Source of the DNA: JALZVT01 sp964611345
GTDB lineage: Bacteria; Pseudomonadota; Gammaproteobacteria; Pseudomonadales; Azotimanducaceae
DNA length: 64,000 nucleotides
Direction: 5' to 3'
Assembly: GCA_964611345.1 (NCBI GenBank)
Contig: CAZSYU010000008.1
Coordinates: 1 to 64,000 of the forward strand
Made by a program: the position numbers and the translations under genes. Shown piece by piece: positions 32,556-42,074 of the stretch (the stretch's first letter is position 1; each line of letters starts with the position of its first letter). The notes beneath the pieces are model-generated. The model ran no database searches. It saw only the letters and a program-made list of their open reading frames with translations, and was not told the DNA's origin.

Positions 32556-33155
32556 CTAAAGGCTTGCGAGCTGCTGCTTTAGTACGTCCCAGGCCCGCCC
32601 GCGATGACTACGTGCGTGTTTCTCGCTCGGAGCCAGACTCGCAGCTGTATTGCCTGAAGATGCATCGATGAACAGTGGGTCGTAGCCAAAGCCATTGCTA
32701 CCACTTGGCTCGGTAGCGATATGGCCATGCCATTGTCCGGTTGCAATCAGTGGGGCTGGGTCTTGGTCTGCGCGCAGCAACACCAACGCGCAATAAAAGT
32801 GTGCCCGCCGATCTTGCACGCTATTCAGCGCCTCGAGCAGCTTTGCGTTGTTGGCCTGGTCTTGTGTTTGTGCCCCGTGTGGCCCTGATCCAGCATAACG
32901 TGCAGAGTAAATTCCGGGGGCGCCGCCCAGTGCAGCTACGGCCAGGCCTGAATCGTCGGCGAGGCAGGGTAGGCCGGTTGCGAGCGATGCGTTGCGAGCC
33001 TTGAGCAGCGCGTTTTCGACAAAAGTCTGGCCGGTTTCTTCAGCCTGTTCCACAGAGAATTCGGCAAGCGAGATCAGAGTGTGAGCTGTACTTTCGAACA
33101 GCGCCTGAAACTCTTTTAGCTTGCCCGAGTTTTCTGTAGCCAGAACAATCTGCAC
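32556..33155 (-). CDS. rdgB: dITP/XTP pyrophosphatase RdgB
   Basis: The 199-residue HAM1-type enzyme has VLATENSGKLKEFQALF, ETGQTFVENALLKARNAS, LADDSGLAVAALGGAPGIYSARYAG and GSNGFGYDPLF. It hydrolyses non-canonical purine triphosphates. It starts at GTG 33155, whose G is the last base of the upstream gene's stop codon. Confidence 0.96.
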   Translation of the reverse strand: MQIVLATENSGKLKEFQALFESTAHTLISLAEFSVEQAEETGQTFVENALLKARNASLATGLPCLADDSGLAVAALGGAPGIYSARYAGSGPHGAQTQDQANNAKLLEALNSVQDRRAHFYCALVLLRADQDPAPLIATGQWHGHIATEPSGSNGFGYDPLFIDASSGNTAASLAPSEKHARSHRGRAWDVLKQQLASL

Positions 33156-33604
33156 TAGTCTTCCCAGTACAATTTTTGTTCAAACTTCATGGTATTGGCG
33201 ACGCCGTCTGGGCCTACGAAATCGATATTGAAGCGCATAAGCTCCTGATCGCTGAAGCGGGTCTGTGCGAGGTAATAAACCGCTTCTCCTTCCCGCACTT
33301 CTTCGAAATCGAGATGGAGTAATTGTCCGGGCAGGTTCTTAACCGTACCTTTTAGCTTGGCGCGAACCGGCTTGTTGTCTTCGTCTAGGATTGAAATGTT
33401 CACCAGGGCGCGATTTCGGCCGCGTACGATATTGTACTTACTTGCCATGTCAGCACTTAAAAACGTGCTTGCGAAGGCAACGTAGTGCACTGAGTAAGCA
33501 CCCGCCTGCTTGCTCTGTTCGGCACTGGCATGGGTGCTAGCGAAAAAAGTACAAGCTAAAAGCACGAGGGCAGAAGGGGTCAGGCGTTTCGCTAGGCTGT
33601 GCAT
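33155..33604 (-). CDS. DUF4426 family periplasmic protein
   Basis: The 149-residue protein has a signal peptide (SALVLLACTFFASTHASA) and a beta-rich body with YSVHYVAFASTFLSADMASKYNIVRGRNRALVNISI, typical of DUF4426, whose function is unknown and whose genes usually lie by metW and rdgB. ATG 33604 with GAGG six bases upstream is the start; an in-frame ATG at 33679 would lie inside metW. Confidence 0.87.
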   Translation of the reverse strand: MHSLAKRLTPSALVLLACTFFASTHASAEQSKQAGAYSVHYVAFASTFLSADMASKYNIVRGRNRALVNISILDEDNKPVRAKLKGTVKNLPGQLLHLDFEEVREGEAVYYLAQTRFSDQELMRFNIDFVGPDGVANTMKFEQKLYWED

Positions 33605-33632
33605 CAGTACCTCACTAGTTACTAATTGGGTG

Positions 33633-34235
33633 CTAAATCTGTGTTGTGCGGGATAGCCGGTAGAAGGCGGTAACCCCAAAAAAGTTCGGGAACATGTTCA
33701 TCATGGGCCGCTGTTGGTGGTGAGCGTCCACTACAAAGCGTTCAACTATGCCGATGTTCAGTTCCTTGCACAGCTCTTCGAAATCTCTGAAAGAGCACAG
33801 ATGAATATTTGGGGTGTCAAACCAGCGGTTAGGCAGGTGGCGAACTATAGGCATGTTACCCTTCGTTACCAAATACGCTCGACATCGCCAGTTGGCAAAG
33901 TTGGGAAAGCTCACCACGCAGTTGTTGGCTATGCGCAACATCTCACGCAGCATTACCACCGGGTCTGCCACCGCCTGAATGGTTTCGGTCATGATCACGG
34001 TGTCGAAACTATCATCTGGAAAATTGCTTAAGCCAAGATTCAGGTCTTGCTCCAGCACGTTAACACCAGCGCGAATACAGGCGTTGATATTCTCAGGGTC
34101 GATATCGAGACCATAGCCGTTGACTGCTCTATGATCCTGTAGCCAGGCGAGCAATTCGCCCTCACCGCAACCGAGGTCGAGCACGCGCGCCCCGGATTCT
34201 ATTTGCTGAGCTACGATCGATAAATCAGCTCGCAT
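33633..34235 (-). CDS. metW: Methionine biosynthesis protein MetW
   Basis: The 200-residue methyltransferase-like protein has VLDLGCGEGELLAWL, SFDTVIMTETIQAV and VVSFPNFANWRCRAYL, typical of MetW. In pseudomonads MetW binds and stimulates MetX. It overlaps metX by 11 bases, so the two are probably translationally coupled. ATG 34235 gives the usual MetW start MRADLSIVAQQI. Confidence 0.95.
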   Translation of the reverse strand: MRADLSIVAQQIESGARVLDLGCGEGELLAWLQDHRAVNGYGLDIDPENINACIRAGVNVLEQDLNLGLSNFPDDSFDTVIMTETIQAVADPVVMLREMLRIANNCVVSFPNFANWRCRAYLVTKGNMPIVRHLPNRWFDTPNIHLCSFRDFEELCKELNIGIVERFVVDAHHQQRPMMNMFPNFFGVTAFYRLSRTTQI

Positions 34236-35406
34236 GCTCTGCCTCCGCATATTGGTCTGCTTCTGGGTTTCGGGCGGACGAGCTTGTGCCAGTATTTATC
34301 TGCGCGAGATAGCCACCAAGCACGTCGAAGTAGCGCGCGATGGGCAACAGAAACGAATCGTGTCCGTGTTCACTTTCGATACATGCAGAAACGACGTTCT
34401 TTTTTGCAGCAACCAGGCCATCAACAATTTCGGCGGAGCGTGCTGGCGAAAAGCGCCAGTCTGAAGAAAAGGAGATAACCAGAAATTGCGCGGTGGCCTT
34501 CTTTAAAGTAGTCGCGAGGTCGTCGTTGTGATCCTGAGCCGGGTCAAAGTAGTCCAGCGCGTGAGTCATGCGTATATAGGTGTTTGCATCGAATGACTTT
34601 GCGAAGTTTTCGCCCTGGTATTGCAAATAGCTCTCAACCTGAAACTCAACATCGCGGGCATGCATGATGTCGCCCGACTTCAGCTCGCGGCCAAACTTTG
34701 TGCCCATTCCATGTGCAGACAGGTAGGTGACATGCCCGATCATGCGTGCGATACCCAGGCCTTGGTCTGGATTGGTGTTGCGTGCCAGGTAGTGCCCGGC
34801 TTTAAACTCAGGGTCGCTGGTGATGGCGTGGCGCGCTATCTCGTTGAAGGCGATGTTCTGCGCTGACAACTTGGGTGCAGCGGCGATCACACAGGCGTGT
34901 TTCACCCGCGCAGGAAAGTCGATGCTCCACTGTAACGCCTGCATACCACCGAGGCTGCCGCCAATGATGGCGGCAAAAGTATCTATGCCGAGATGATCAG
35001 CGAGCAAGGCTTGAGAACCTACCCAGTCGGGTACGGTAACTGTTGGAAAGTCGGGACCATAGGGCTCGCCGGTGTCCGGATTTAGTGTTAGTGGCCCCGA
35101 AGAACCGTGACAGCCGCCGAGGTTGTTAAGACTGACCACAAAGAATTTGTTGGTATCTATGGGCTTGTCCGGGCCGATAGCGGAATCCCACCAGCCAGGC
35201 TTGGTATCGCTGCTGCTATGTTTGCCGGCCGCGTGATGATTGCCCGACAGGGCATGGCAGATCAGGATGGCGTTGGTAGCGGTGTCATTCAGTGCACCGT
35301 AAGTCTCATAAACCAACTCGAAACCGTTTAGCTGTTCACCATTGCGCAGCTCGAATTTATCTTCCCAGATGAAGCGCTGTGGTGTGACCAGCAGTTGCGA
35401 TTTCAC
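34225..35406 (-). CDS. metX: Homoserine O-acyltransferase MetX
   Basis: The 393-residue alpha/beta hydrolase fold protein has GFELVYETYGALN, ALSGNHHAAG, the nucleophile elbow GGSLGGMQALQW, and C-terminal catalytic Asp and His (SSDWRFSPARS, EHGHDSFLLP). It activates homoserine for methionine synthesis; whether the donor is acetyl- or succinyl-CoA cannot be told by eye, but pairing with metW often goes with succinyl-CoA. GTG 35406 overlaps the yggT stop (GTGA). Confidence 0.94.
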   Translation of the reverse strand: MKSQLLVTPQRFIWEDKFELRNGEQLNGFELVYETYGALNDTATNAILICHALSGNHHAAGKHSSSDTKPGWWDSAIGPDKPIDTNKFFVVSLNNLGGCHGSSGPLTLNPDTGEPYGPDFPTVTVPDWVGSQALLADHLGIDTFAAIIGGSLGGMQALQWSIDFPARVKHACVIAAAPKLSAQNIAFNEIARHAITSDPEFKAGHYLARNTNPDQGLGIARMIGHVTYLSAHGMGTKFGRELKSGDIMHARDVEFQVESYLQYQGENFAKSFDANTYIRMTHALDYFDPAQDHNDDLATTLKKATAQFLVISFSSDWRFSPARSAEIVDGLVAAKKNVVSACIESEHGHDSFLLPIARYFDVLGGYLAQINTGTSSSARNPEADQYAEAEHAS

Positions 35407-35975
35407 TGACCCGCGAGTGCTCGCAATGCGCTGCCGGCAACTTCTGGTAACACGCTCGAACGTAATATTTGGACGACGATAATCACCAGCAGAATGGAAA
35501 AGTCGAAACCACCAATGGGAGGTATGAGGTTGCGTGCAGGTGCCAAAATGGGTTCGAGAATCTGATTCAGTAGATTGAGTGCGGGGTGGCCGGTGCCTGG
35601 TGCTACCCAGCTCGCAATGATGTGAATGATAAGAAACAGCCAATAGACCATGAGCAGTTGTTCGAGTACTTCGAAAACGGTCAACACCGTAAGGGCGGCA
35701 AAGCCTGGAAAAAACTTGCCGCCCAGCGAGTAGATGCTGAAGGTGATGAGCGCTTGCAGTAAAAAGGCACTCAGCAGGGATGCGAAGTCCCAGCGAGCGC
35801 TGGTGGGCAGCAATGCCCGGATGGGCTTCGCAACGGGATCGGTGATGGTAACTATGCCCTGCGAGATGGGGTTCGAGTCGTCTGCCCGGGCTGCCTGCAG
35901 CAAAAAGCGCACGACGAAGAAGAAAATGATGATGCTCCCCAGCATATTGAGGAGGTCGATCAGAATGTTACTCAT
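35403..35975 (-). CDS. yggT: YggT family integral membrane protein
   Basis: The 190-residue protein contains two YGGT repeats, each with two hydrophobic segments and a PI-type motif (TDPVAKPIRALLP and LEPILAPARNLIPP). The family has been linked to osmotic tolerance and division, but its role is unclear. It overlaps proC upstream (ATGA) and metX downstream. Confidence 0.9.
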   Translation of the reverse strand: MSNILIDLLNMLGSIIIFFFVVRFLLQAARADDSNPISQGIVTITDPVAKPIRALLPTSARWDFASLLSAFLLQALITFSIYSLGGKFFPGFAALTVLTVFEVLEQLLMVYWLFLIIHIIASWVAPGTGHPALNLLNQILEPILAPARNLIPPIGGFDFSILLVIIVVQILRSSVLPEVAGSALRALAGQ

Positions 35976-36808
35976 TTACCAAATTCTCTTGCGAGCTCTG
36001 CGGAACGGGCTGCAGCGCCAGCGAGGGCGGTGCGAATTCCGGAGTTTAGCTTGGCCGTATCAAACAGTGCCAGTGCACGCTCAGTGGTGCCTCCGGGTGA
36101 GGTGACATTCTGCCTCAAAACAGCGGGATCGGCGCCTGGCTGCTCTGCCATTGCCGCCGCACCGGTTGCAGTTGCAACGACCAGCTCTGCGGCCAGGCTG
36201 CGTTCGAGACCCAGTTCGACACCTGCCTCGATCATGGCTTCCATCAGATAGAAGAAATAGGCGGGACCGCTGCCGGAGACGGCGGTTACCGAGTCAATGG
36301 CGGCCTCACTCGGCACCCAGACCCAACGCCCCGCTGCGCCTGCCAAGGCTTCGGCCTGGCGTTTTTGGGCGTCGCTGACGGTCGCGTTGGCGTACATGCC
36401 GGTGATGCCCTGGCCGAGCAGTGCTGGTGTGTTGGGCATGCAGCGCACCACAGCCATTTTTGGATTGGGGGCTGGCTCGGCGGCTGTGCCAAGCGCATCA
36501 GTGATTGTCTGCAGTGGCATGCCGGCCACAATAGAAACCAGGAGTGCGTCCGCAGGTAACTCTGTCGCCATGTCCCGCAGTACCTCTGTGAGGACCTGAG
36601 GTTTCACGGCCAACACAATAACGTCCGCGCCCTGTGCGGTTGCTGCGTTATTGTCACTGACAGTCACGCCCATCTCGGCAAGGCTTTCGCGTGCGCCTGC
36701 GAAGGGATCTGCGGCGTGGATCAAGGAGGCGTCGTGGCCGGCCTTGAGCAGGCCCCCGACGAGCGCGCGGGCCATGTTGCCGGCACCGATAAAGCTGATT
36801 TTTCTCAT
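35972..36808 (-). CDS. proC: Pyrroline-5-carboxylate reductase
   Basis: The 278-residue protein has ISFIGAGNMARALVGGL for NAD(P)H binding, VLAVKPQ, RCMPNTPALLGQGITGMYA and the C-terminal QNVTSPGGTTERAL. It performs the last step of proline synthesis. ATG 36808 is the family start; an ATG four codons upstream is possible but unneeded. Confidence 0.96.
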   Translation of the reverse strand: MRKISFIGAGNMARALVGGLLKAGHDASLIHAADPFAGARESLAEMGVTVSDNNAATAQGADVIVLAVKPQVLTEVLRDMATELPADALLVSIVAGMPLQTITDALGTAAEPAPNPKMAVVRCMPNTPALLGQGITGMYANATVSDAQKRQAEALAGAAGRWVWVPSEAAIDSVTAVSGSGPAYFFYLMEAMIEAGVELGLERSLAAELVVATATGAAAMAEQPGADPAVLRQNVTSPGGTTERALALFDTAKLNSGIRTALAGAAARSAELAREFGK

Positions 36809-36872
36809 GTGCCAGAGCACCTCTCATGGTAGCGTGTTGGGGTTTGCTGCGCGTGCGCTATGCTCGCGCAGT

Positions 36873-37598
36873 TTACTTCTGGGCGCGAGGTCCAAACAGG
36901 GCTGTGCCGATGCGCACCAAGGTGCTGCCGGCAGCTATTGCTGCGGGATAGTCGCTGCTCATGCCCATCGACAGGGTATCCCAGTGTGGCACGGAGCTGG
37001 CCTGGCTCAGGCTCAACTCCTCAAACAGGGCTGCCGTGGCATCGAAGGCCTGAGCAGGTGAGATATGGATAGCTGGCAAAATCATCAGACCGCGGAGCGC
37101 AAGGTTGGGTAACTCGATTACCGTTTGCGCAAGGTCAGACAGTTCCGCTGGCGCGCAGCCAGCCTTTTGCGCCTCGCCGTGCAGGTTAACTTGCAGACAG
37201 ATGTTCAATGGCGTGCCGACGGCCGCGCGGGCATCGTTCAGACGGCGGGCAATTTTGCTGCGGTCAACCGTGTGCACCCAGTCGAACTCGGTGGCAATGG
37301 CTGCGGTTTTGTTGCTTTGCACGGCGCCGATGTAGTGCCAGACAATCGCCTCGTGGTGCGCCAGCGCCTGCCGCTTTGGTAAGGCATCTTGCAGGTAGTT
37401 TTCACCAAACTCGCGGGCGCCAGCGCGATAGGCGCGCTCAATCTCCCGGGCGCTGCGCGTCTTTGAGACAGCGAGTAGTCGGACAGTGTCGTGCGCGCGG
37501 CCACAGCCAGTCGCGCAGGCCCGAATGTCGGCACTGATCCGGGCATAGGCTTCCTCGATGGTGGGTACTGTCGCGATTGTTGTCCCTGATCCGGTCAT
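36873..37598 (-). CDS. yggS: YggS family pyridoxal phosphate homeostasis protein
   Basis: The 241-residue single-domain PLP-binding protein has LLAVSKTRSAREIERAYRAG with the PLP lysine, FGENYLQDALPK, WHYIGAVQSNK, VNLHGEAQKAG and LSMGMSSDYPAAIAAGSTLVRIGTALFG. ATG 37598 matches the family start; an in-frame upstream codon would extend the protein into the region shared with the pilT promoter. Confidence 0.95.
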   Translation of the reverse strand: MTGSGTTIATVPTIEEAYARISADIRACATGCGRAHDTVRLLAVSKTRSAREIERAYRAGAREFGENYLQDALPKRQALAHHEAIVWHYIGAVQSNKTAAIATEFDWVHTVDRSKIARRLNDARAAVGTPLNICLQVNLHGEAQKAGCAPAELSDLAQTVIELPNLALRGLMILPAIHISPAQAFDATAALFEELSLSQASSVPHWDTLSMGMSSDYPAAIAAGSTLVRIGTALFGPRAQK

Positions 37599-37788
37599 TC
37601 TGGTTGTCGCATCGGGATGCGAATGTGGCGCAAGGCGGCCCAAATCGAAAAAGATCGAATCAAGCGCATAGTCAGAGTGCCAACGGTGTCGCACTTTGGG
37701 CAAGACGCAGGTGCGACGTCGACCTGTCCCATAGAGTATACCGCGCACAGTCACTAGTATTGAACGCCTGAGATCAGAGCTCTAAAAC

Positions 37789-38823
37789 ATGGACATTACA
37801 GAACTACTCGCTTTCAGCGCCAAACAAGGCGCTTCTGACTTACACCTATCCGCTGGTTTGCCGCCGATGATTCGCGTCGATGGCGATGTGCGCCGAATCA
37901 ACCTGCCACCGCTTGAGCACCGTGAGGTGCACGGTCTGATCTACGAGATCATGAACGACAAGCAGCGCAAGGACTTTGAAGAATTTCTTGAGACTGACTT
38001 TTCGTTTGAAGTGCCGGGCGTTGCGCGTTTTCGTGTTAACGCCTTTAACCAGAATCGTGGTGCTGGTGCCGTGTTTCGGACCATTCCCTCCAAGGTGCTC
38101 TCAATGGAAGACCTTGGTATGGGGCAAACGTTTAAAGACATTTCTATGGTACCGCGTGGCCTGGTGTTGGTGACCGGGCCTACGGGTTCAGGTAAGTCCA
38201 CCACGCTTGCTGCGATGATCGATTATGTGAACGACAATCGTTACGACCATATTCTAACAATTGAAGATCCTATCGAATTTGTCCACGAGAGTAAGAAGTG
38301 CCTGGTAAACCAGCGCGAAGTACACCGTGACACGCATGGGTTTAACGAAGCGCTGCGTTCTGCGTTGCGGGAAGATCCCGATATCATTCTGGTGGGCGAA
38401 CTGCGTGACCTCGAGACCATTCGCTTGGCGCTAACCGCTTCAGAAACGGGTCACCTTGTGTTCGGAACACTGCACACTACTTCTGCAGCTAAAACAATTG
38501 ACCGTGTGATTGATGTTTTCCCTGCCGAAGAGAAAGCGATGATTCGTTCAATGTTGTCGGAATCTCTGCAAGCTGTAATTGCCCAGACGTTGCTCAAGAA
38601 AACTAATGGTGGCCGAGTGGCAGCGCATGAAATTATGGTCGGTACACCGGCTATTCGGAACCTGATTCGCGAAGATAAGGTGGCGCAGATGTACTCTGCG
38701 ATTCAAACCGGTAGCGCTTTGGGTATGCAGACGCTTGACCAGTGTCTGGAAGATCTTGTTGCGAATCGGCTCGTTTCCAAAGAAGCCGCGCGTGAAAAAG
38801 CGAAGATGCCGGACAACTTCTAG
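37789..38823 (+). CDS. pilT: Type IV pilus retraction ATPase PilT
   Basis: The 344-residue ATPase has Walker A GPTGSGKSTT, the Asp box (TIEDPIEFVHESKKC), Walker B ILVGELRDLETIRLA and the His box GTLHTTSAAKTIDRV. It depolymerises pili and drives twitching. It is divergent from yggS with 190 bases between. pilU follows 45 bases downstream. Confidence 0.98.
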   Translation: MDITELLAFSAKQGASDLHLSAGLPPMIRVDGDVRRINLPPLEHREVHGLIYEIMNDKQRKDFEEFLETDFSFEVPGVARFRVNAFNQNRGAGAVFRTIPSKVLSMEDLGMGQTFKDISMVPRGLVLVTGPTGSGKSTTLAAMIDYVNDNRYDHILTIEDPIEFVHESKKCLVNQREVHRDTHGFNEALRSALREDPDIILVGELRDLETIRLALTASETGHLVFGTLHTTSAAKTIDRVIDVFPAEEKAMIRSMLSESLQAVIAQTLLKKTNGGRVAAHEIMVGTPAIRNLIREDKVAQMYSAIQTGSALGMQTLDQCLEDLVANRLVSKEAAREKAKMPDNF

Positions 38824-38868
38824 ACTTAGATATTTTGAAACACGAACTCAAGGACTTGGTGCGTAAAC

Positions 38869-40014
38869 GTGGAATTTGATCGACTTCTAAAGCTAGTGGT
38901 AGAGAAGGGTGCTTCTGATCTTTTTATTACAGCTGGCAAACCACCCTCGCTGAAAATTAACGGCAAGCTCTATTCAGCGAGCAAGAATGCGTTATCTCCA
39001 GATGAGGCGCGTGACATCGTATTCGGCGTGATGAACAAGGATCAGCACGAGTCTTTTGTTAAAGAAAAAGAATGCAACTTCGCTATCAATACCCGGGGAC
39101 TTGGTCGTTTCCGGGTAAGCGCGTTCTACCAGCGCAATTTGATAGGCATGGTGTTACGACGCATTGAAGTTAATATTCCCAAGACGGAAGAGCTGCTGCT
39201 GCCGCCGGTAATCAACGATCTGGCAATGACCAAGCGCGGCTTGATCATATTTGTTGGTGCAACGGGTACAGGTAAATCAACTTCACTCGCGGCCATGATT
39301 GGTCATCGCAATCGCAATTCCAGTGGCCATATCATCAGCATCGAAGACCCCATCGAATTTATTCACCAGCATGAGGGTTGTATTGTCACGCAACGCGAAG
39401 TGGGTGTGGATACAGACACCTTTGAAGTGGCTTTGAAGAACACGCTTCGGCAGGCACCAGATGTCATTATGATTGGTGAGGTGCGATCCCGCGAAACGAT
39501 GGAGTATGCGGTTGCGTTTGCGGAAACTGGCCACCTCTGTCTTTGTACATTGCACGCCAACAACGCCAACCAGGCGCTGGATCGAATCATTAACTTCTTC
39601 CCGAGTGATCGCCATTCGCAGGTTTGGATGGACTTGTCGCTCAACCTGAAAGCGATCGTTGCGCAACAGCTGTTGCCAACTGTGGATGGTCATGGTCGCC
39701 GTGCGGCGATCGAGGTGCTGATTAACACACCATTAGCCGCCGACATGATTCGCAAGGGTGACGTGCATGAGCTCAAGGAGTTGATGACAAAGTCTGGCGA
39801 GTTGGGCATGCAGACTTTCGACCAGGCCTTGTTGGAACTCTACCGAGACGGCGACATTACTTACGATGTGGCACTTACCCACGCCGATTCGCCAAACGAC
39901 CTGCGGCTGATGATCAAGCTGGGTGGTGGTGATTCACCCGGTGCCGCCATGTCAGGCGCGAGCTCCTTGTCGCTTGAAGAAGATGAGGACGATGGAGTGG
40001 TCGGCTTCCGGTAA
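38869..40014 (+). CDS. pilU: PilT-like ATPase PilU
   Basis: The 381-residue protein begins at GTG with EFDRLLKLVVEKGASDLFITAG and has GATGTGKSTS, SIEDPIEFIHQHEGC, VIMIGEVRSRETMEYA and CTLHANNANQALDRI. Its C terminus ends in an acidic tail (SLEEDEDDGVVGF). PilU supports PilT-dependent retraction. Confidence 0.96.
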   Translation: MEFDRLLKLVVEKGASDLFITAGKPPSLKINGKLYSASKNALSPDEARDIVFGVMNKDQHESFVKEKECNFAINTRGLGRFRVSAFYQRNLIGMVLRRIEVNIPKTEELLLPPVINDLAMTKRGLIIFVGATGTGKSTSLAAMIGHRNRNSSGHIISIEDPIEFIHQHEGCIVTQREVGVDTDTFEVALKNTLRQAPDVIMIGEVRSRETMEYAVAFAETGHLCLCTLHANNANQALDRIINFFPSDRHSQVWMDLSLNLKAIVAQQLLPTVDGHGRRAAIEVLINTPLAADMIRKGDVHELKELMTKSGELGMQTFDQALLELYRDGDITYDVALTHADSPNDLRLMIKLGGGDSPGAAMSGASSLSLEEDEDDGVVGFR

Positions 40015-40015
40015 A

Positions 40016-40036
40016 CTCTGGGCCTTCGCCCTAGAG
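40016..40036 (+). terminator. Hairpin just after pilU
   Basis: CTCT-GGGC (40016-40023) pairs with GCCC-AGAG (40028-40036) around CTTC with one bulged T. It begins two bases after the pilU stop and lacks a T-run. Confidence 0.4.
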
Positions 40037-40143
40037 AGTACGCCGGCATCACTACCACAAATACGTTTACTCCAACCGCTGCAAGCAAAGCTTCTTCCTC
40101 TCCTTTTGGGGCGTGTTCTGCGCCCAGCGGTCTTAGTGTGGGC

Positions 40144-41043
40144 ATGGTGCCGCCTGTTGGCTTCTGGTCGAGCACCTGGGAGCAACGCCAGGCGATGGTG
40201 GCGCGGTCAGTAGATGTCGGCATCAACCACCTTTATCTCGCAGATCATGTGTCATTTCACGATGGCTCTGGCAATGATGGTTTTGTAGAAGTCGCTGCCC
40301 TTAGTCAGTTGCACCCAACTATTAAGGTAATGATCAGCATTTATCTGTTGCCGTTGCGGCATCCGCTGCCGGTGGCGCGGCAGTTAGCCACTATGCATAA
40401 GGTGGCGCCGGGTCGCATGATGTTTGGTGTTGGCGTGGGCGGCGAAGACCGCAACGAGATTAAGCTCTGTGGAGTCGATCCGGCGACCAGGGGTCGCCGC
40501 ACCAATGAATCACTCGACATTATTCGCCGGCTTATGAATGGCCAGACCATAGACTTCACTGGCGAATTTTTTGAGTTGGAGCGAGCGTGTATCAAACCTG
40601 CTGTAAGCGAACCGATCCCTATTGTTGTGGGTGGTCGATCGAATGCCGCGTTGCAGCGTGCAGGTCGCTATGGCGATGGCTGGATTGGCGTTTGGTGTTC
40701 GGTGCGACGCTTCGAAGAGGCGTTGCAGCTTGTCCAGGACGCTGCTGATGAGGTTGGCCGGGGACCAACAAACTGGCTGCATGGCTACCAGCCCTGGCTG
40801 GGGGTGGGCGACACCAGGGATGAGGCTCGGGCGATTGTTGCCAAAGAGATGGAAGCCTTTTACAAGGTGCCGTTTGAGAAGTTCGAGCGCTACACGCCCT
40901 ACGGCACGCCGGATGAAGTTGCCGAGCAATTAAAGCCTTACGTTGCTGCGGGTTGTCGCCTTATGAACCTGAAGGTGTGCGCACGCGACGATACAGAATC
41001 GATAGAGGCGGCTGGTACTATTGGTCGGGCGCTTGCGAGTTAG
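40144..41043 (+). CDS. LLM-class (luciferase-like) flavin-dependent oxidoreductase
   Basis: The 299-residue protein has a luciferase-like barrel: NHLYLADHVSFHDG, a hydrophobic run around VMISIYLLPLRHPLPVARQLATMHKVAPGR, FGVGVGGE, and VGGRSNAALQRAGRYGDGWIG. Members use FMN or F420 to oxidise small organics; the substrate is unknown. ATG 40144 and GTG 40138 are both possible starts, and the frame stays open upstream. Its 3' end overlaps convergent ruvX by 26 bases. Confidence 0.85.
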   Translation: MVPPVGFWSSTWEQRQAMVARSVDVGINHLYLADHVSFHDGSGNDGFVEVAALSQLHPTIKVMISIYLLPLRHPLPVARQLATMHKVAPGRMMFGVGVGGEDRNEIKLCGVDPATRGRRTNESLDIIRRLMNGQTIDFTGEFFELERACIKPAVSEPIPIVVGGRSNAALQRAGRYGDGWIGVWCSVRRFEEALQLVQDAADEVGRGPTNWLHGYQPWLGVGDTRDEARAIVAKEMEAFYKVPFEKFERYTPYGTPDEVAEQLKPYVAAGCRLMNLKVCARDDTESIEAAGTIGRALAS

Positions 41044-41521
41044 GCAGTGAAGTTGCCGCAGGCGTGGCTGAGGTGCGCTCGTGCAACCAGGTTTCGGCAA
41101 TAACACAGGCAGCCTCGGCATGACTAGGATCAGCGGGTTTGCCAGTGCGCGCGCGACCTCTGCGTTCAACCGCGGCACGGGAACTTAAGCGTTCGTCGAC
41201 CATGGCAACGGGGCGCCGGGTAAGGTTGCCAATTTTAGTGGCAAACGCCCGCGCGCGATCGCACATGTTGCTTTCTGTGTCGTCCATGTTGAGTGGCAAA
41301 CCGACTAACAAGAGTTCGGGTTGCCATTCGTCTACCAGAGCTTTCAAAGCCTGTGCTTCCACCTTGCCTTTTTTGGCTGGCAGGGTGACAAGCGGTGTCG
41401 CTGAGGCGGTGAGGGTTTGGCCGGTGGCTACGCCGATCCACTTCAGGCCAAAGTCAAAGGCCATAACCAGTCCTTGGGTGACTTGCTTGGGGTGGTTTTC
41501 CGGTTCGACCGAATCAGGCAT
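41018..41521 (-). CDS. ruvX: Putative pre-16S rRNA nuclease RuvX (YqgF)
   Basis: The 167-residue RNase H-like protein has AFDFGLKWIGVATGQTLTASATPL, LLLVGLPLNMDDTESNM, and MVDERLSSRAA with the conserved DExxxS. It matures the 16S rRNA 5' end. ATG 41521 is chosen because it overlaps yqgE by 8 bases, as is common; longer forms run into yqgE coding sequence. Confidence 0.92.
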   Translation of the reverse strand: MPDSVEPENHPKQVTQGLVMAFDFGLKWIGVATGQTLTASATPLVTLPAKKGKVEAQALKALVDEWQPELLLVGLPLNMDDTESNMCDRARAFATKIGNLTRRPVAMVDERLSSRAAVERRGRARTGKPADPSHAEAACVIAETWLHERTSATPAATSLPNSQAPDQ

Positions 41522-42074
41522 AGCCGGCATCTGCGAGCAAGCGGTAGTCAATGCCGAGTTGCGCGGCGGCGGCCAGCAGTTTGTCAGAGTTTGGCGTGTC
41601 AAACACCACTGAGCTCTGTGCTTCGACAGTCAACCAACTATTGTCTTTGAGTTCTTCTTCCAGTTGCCCCGCACCCCAACCGGCATAACCCAGCAATACG
41701 TGAAAGTTGCCGCAATCCGGATTGGTTAGCAGTTCTGTCAAGGCGGCCGTGGCACCAGAGATGTAGAGCGAATCTGCGAGTTGCAGGCAATCGGTGCTCG
41801 TAAGCGCCTGCTCGTGCACAACAAAACCGCGGTCTTGTGCGACGGGGCCACCTTCGAAGACTTTTCGACTTTCGGCATCAACGTCCGCGGAGGCGACCAG
41901 ATCGAGTTCTGCCAGCATTTCGGTCAGCGCCACGTCGGTGGACTTGTTGAGTATCAGGCCCAGTGCACCATCGGGATTGTGTTCGCACAGCAATATGAGG
42001 GTTTGACCGAAGTAGCTGCCGTTGAGCTTTTGCATGGACAGCAGGAAGTGACCCTGCAGGCTAAAGTCGGTCAC
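41514..42074 (-). CDS. yqgE: YqgE/AlgH family protein
   Basis: The 186-residue protein has SLQGHFLLSMQKLNGSYFGQTLILLCEHNPDGALGLILN, typical of YqgE/AlgH, plus FEGGPVAQDRGFVVH and LGYAGWGAGQLEEEL. Its role is unknown. It lies directly before ruvX and overlaps the tonB-like gene upstream by 4 bases. Confidence 0.94.
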   Translation of the reverse strand: MTDFSLQGHFLLSMQKLNGSYFGQTLILLCEHNPDGALGLILNKSTDVALTEMLAELDLVASADVDAESRKVFEGGPVAQDRGFVVHEQALTSTDCLQLADSLYISGATAALTELLTNPDCGNFHVLLGYAGWGAGQLEEELKDNSWLTVEAQSSVVFDTPNSDKLLAAAAQLGIDYRLLADAGYA

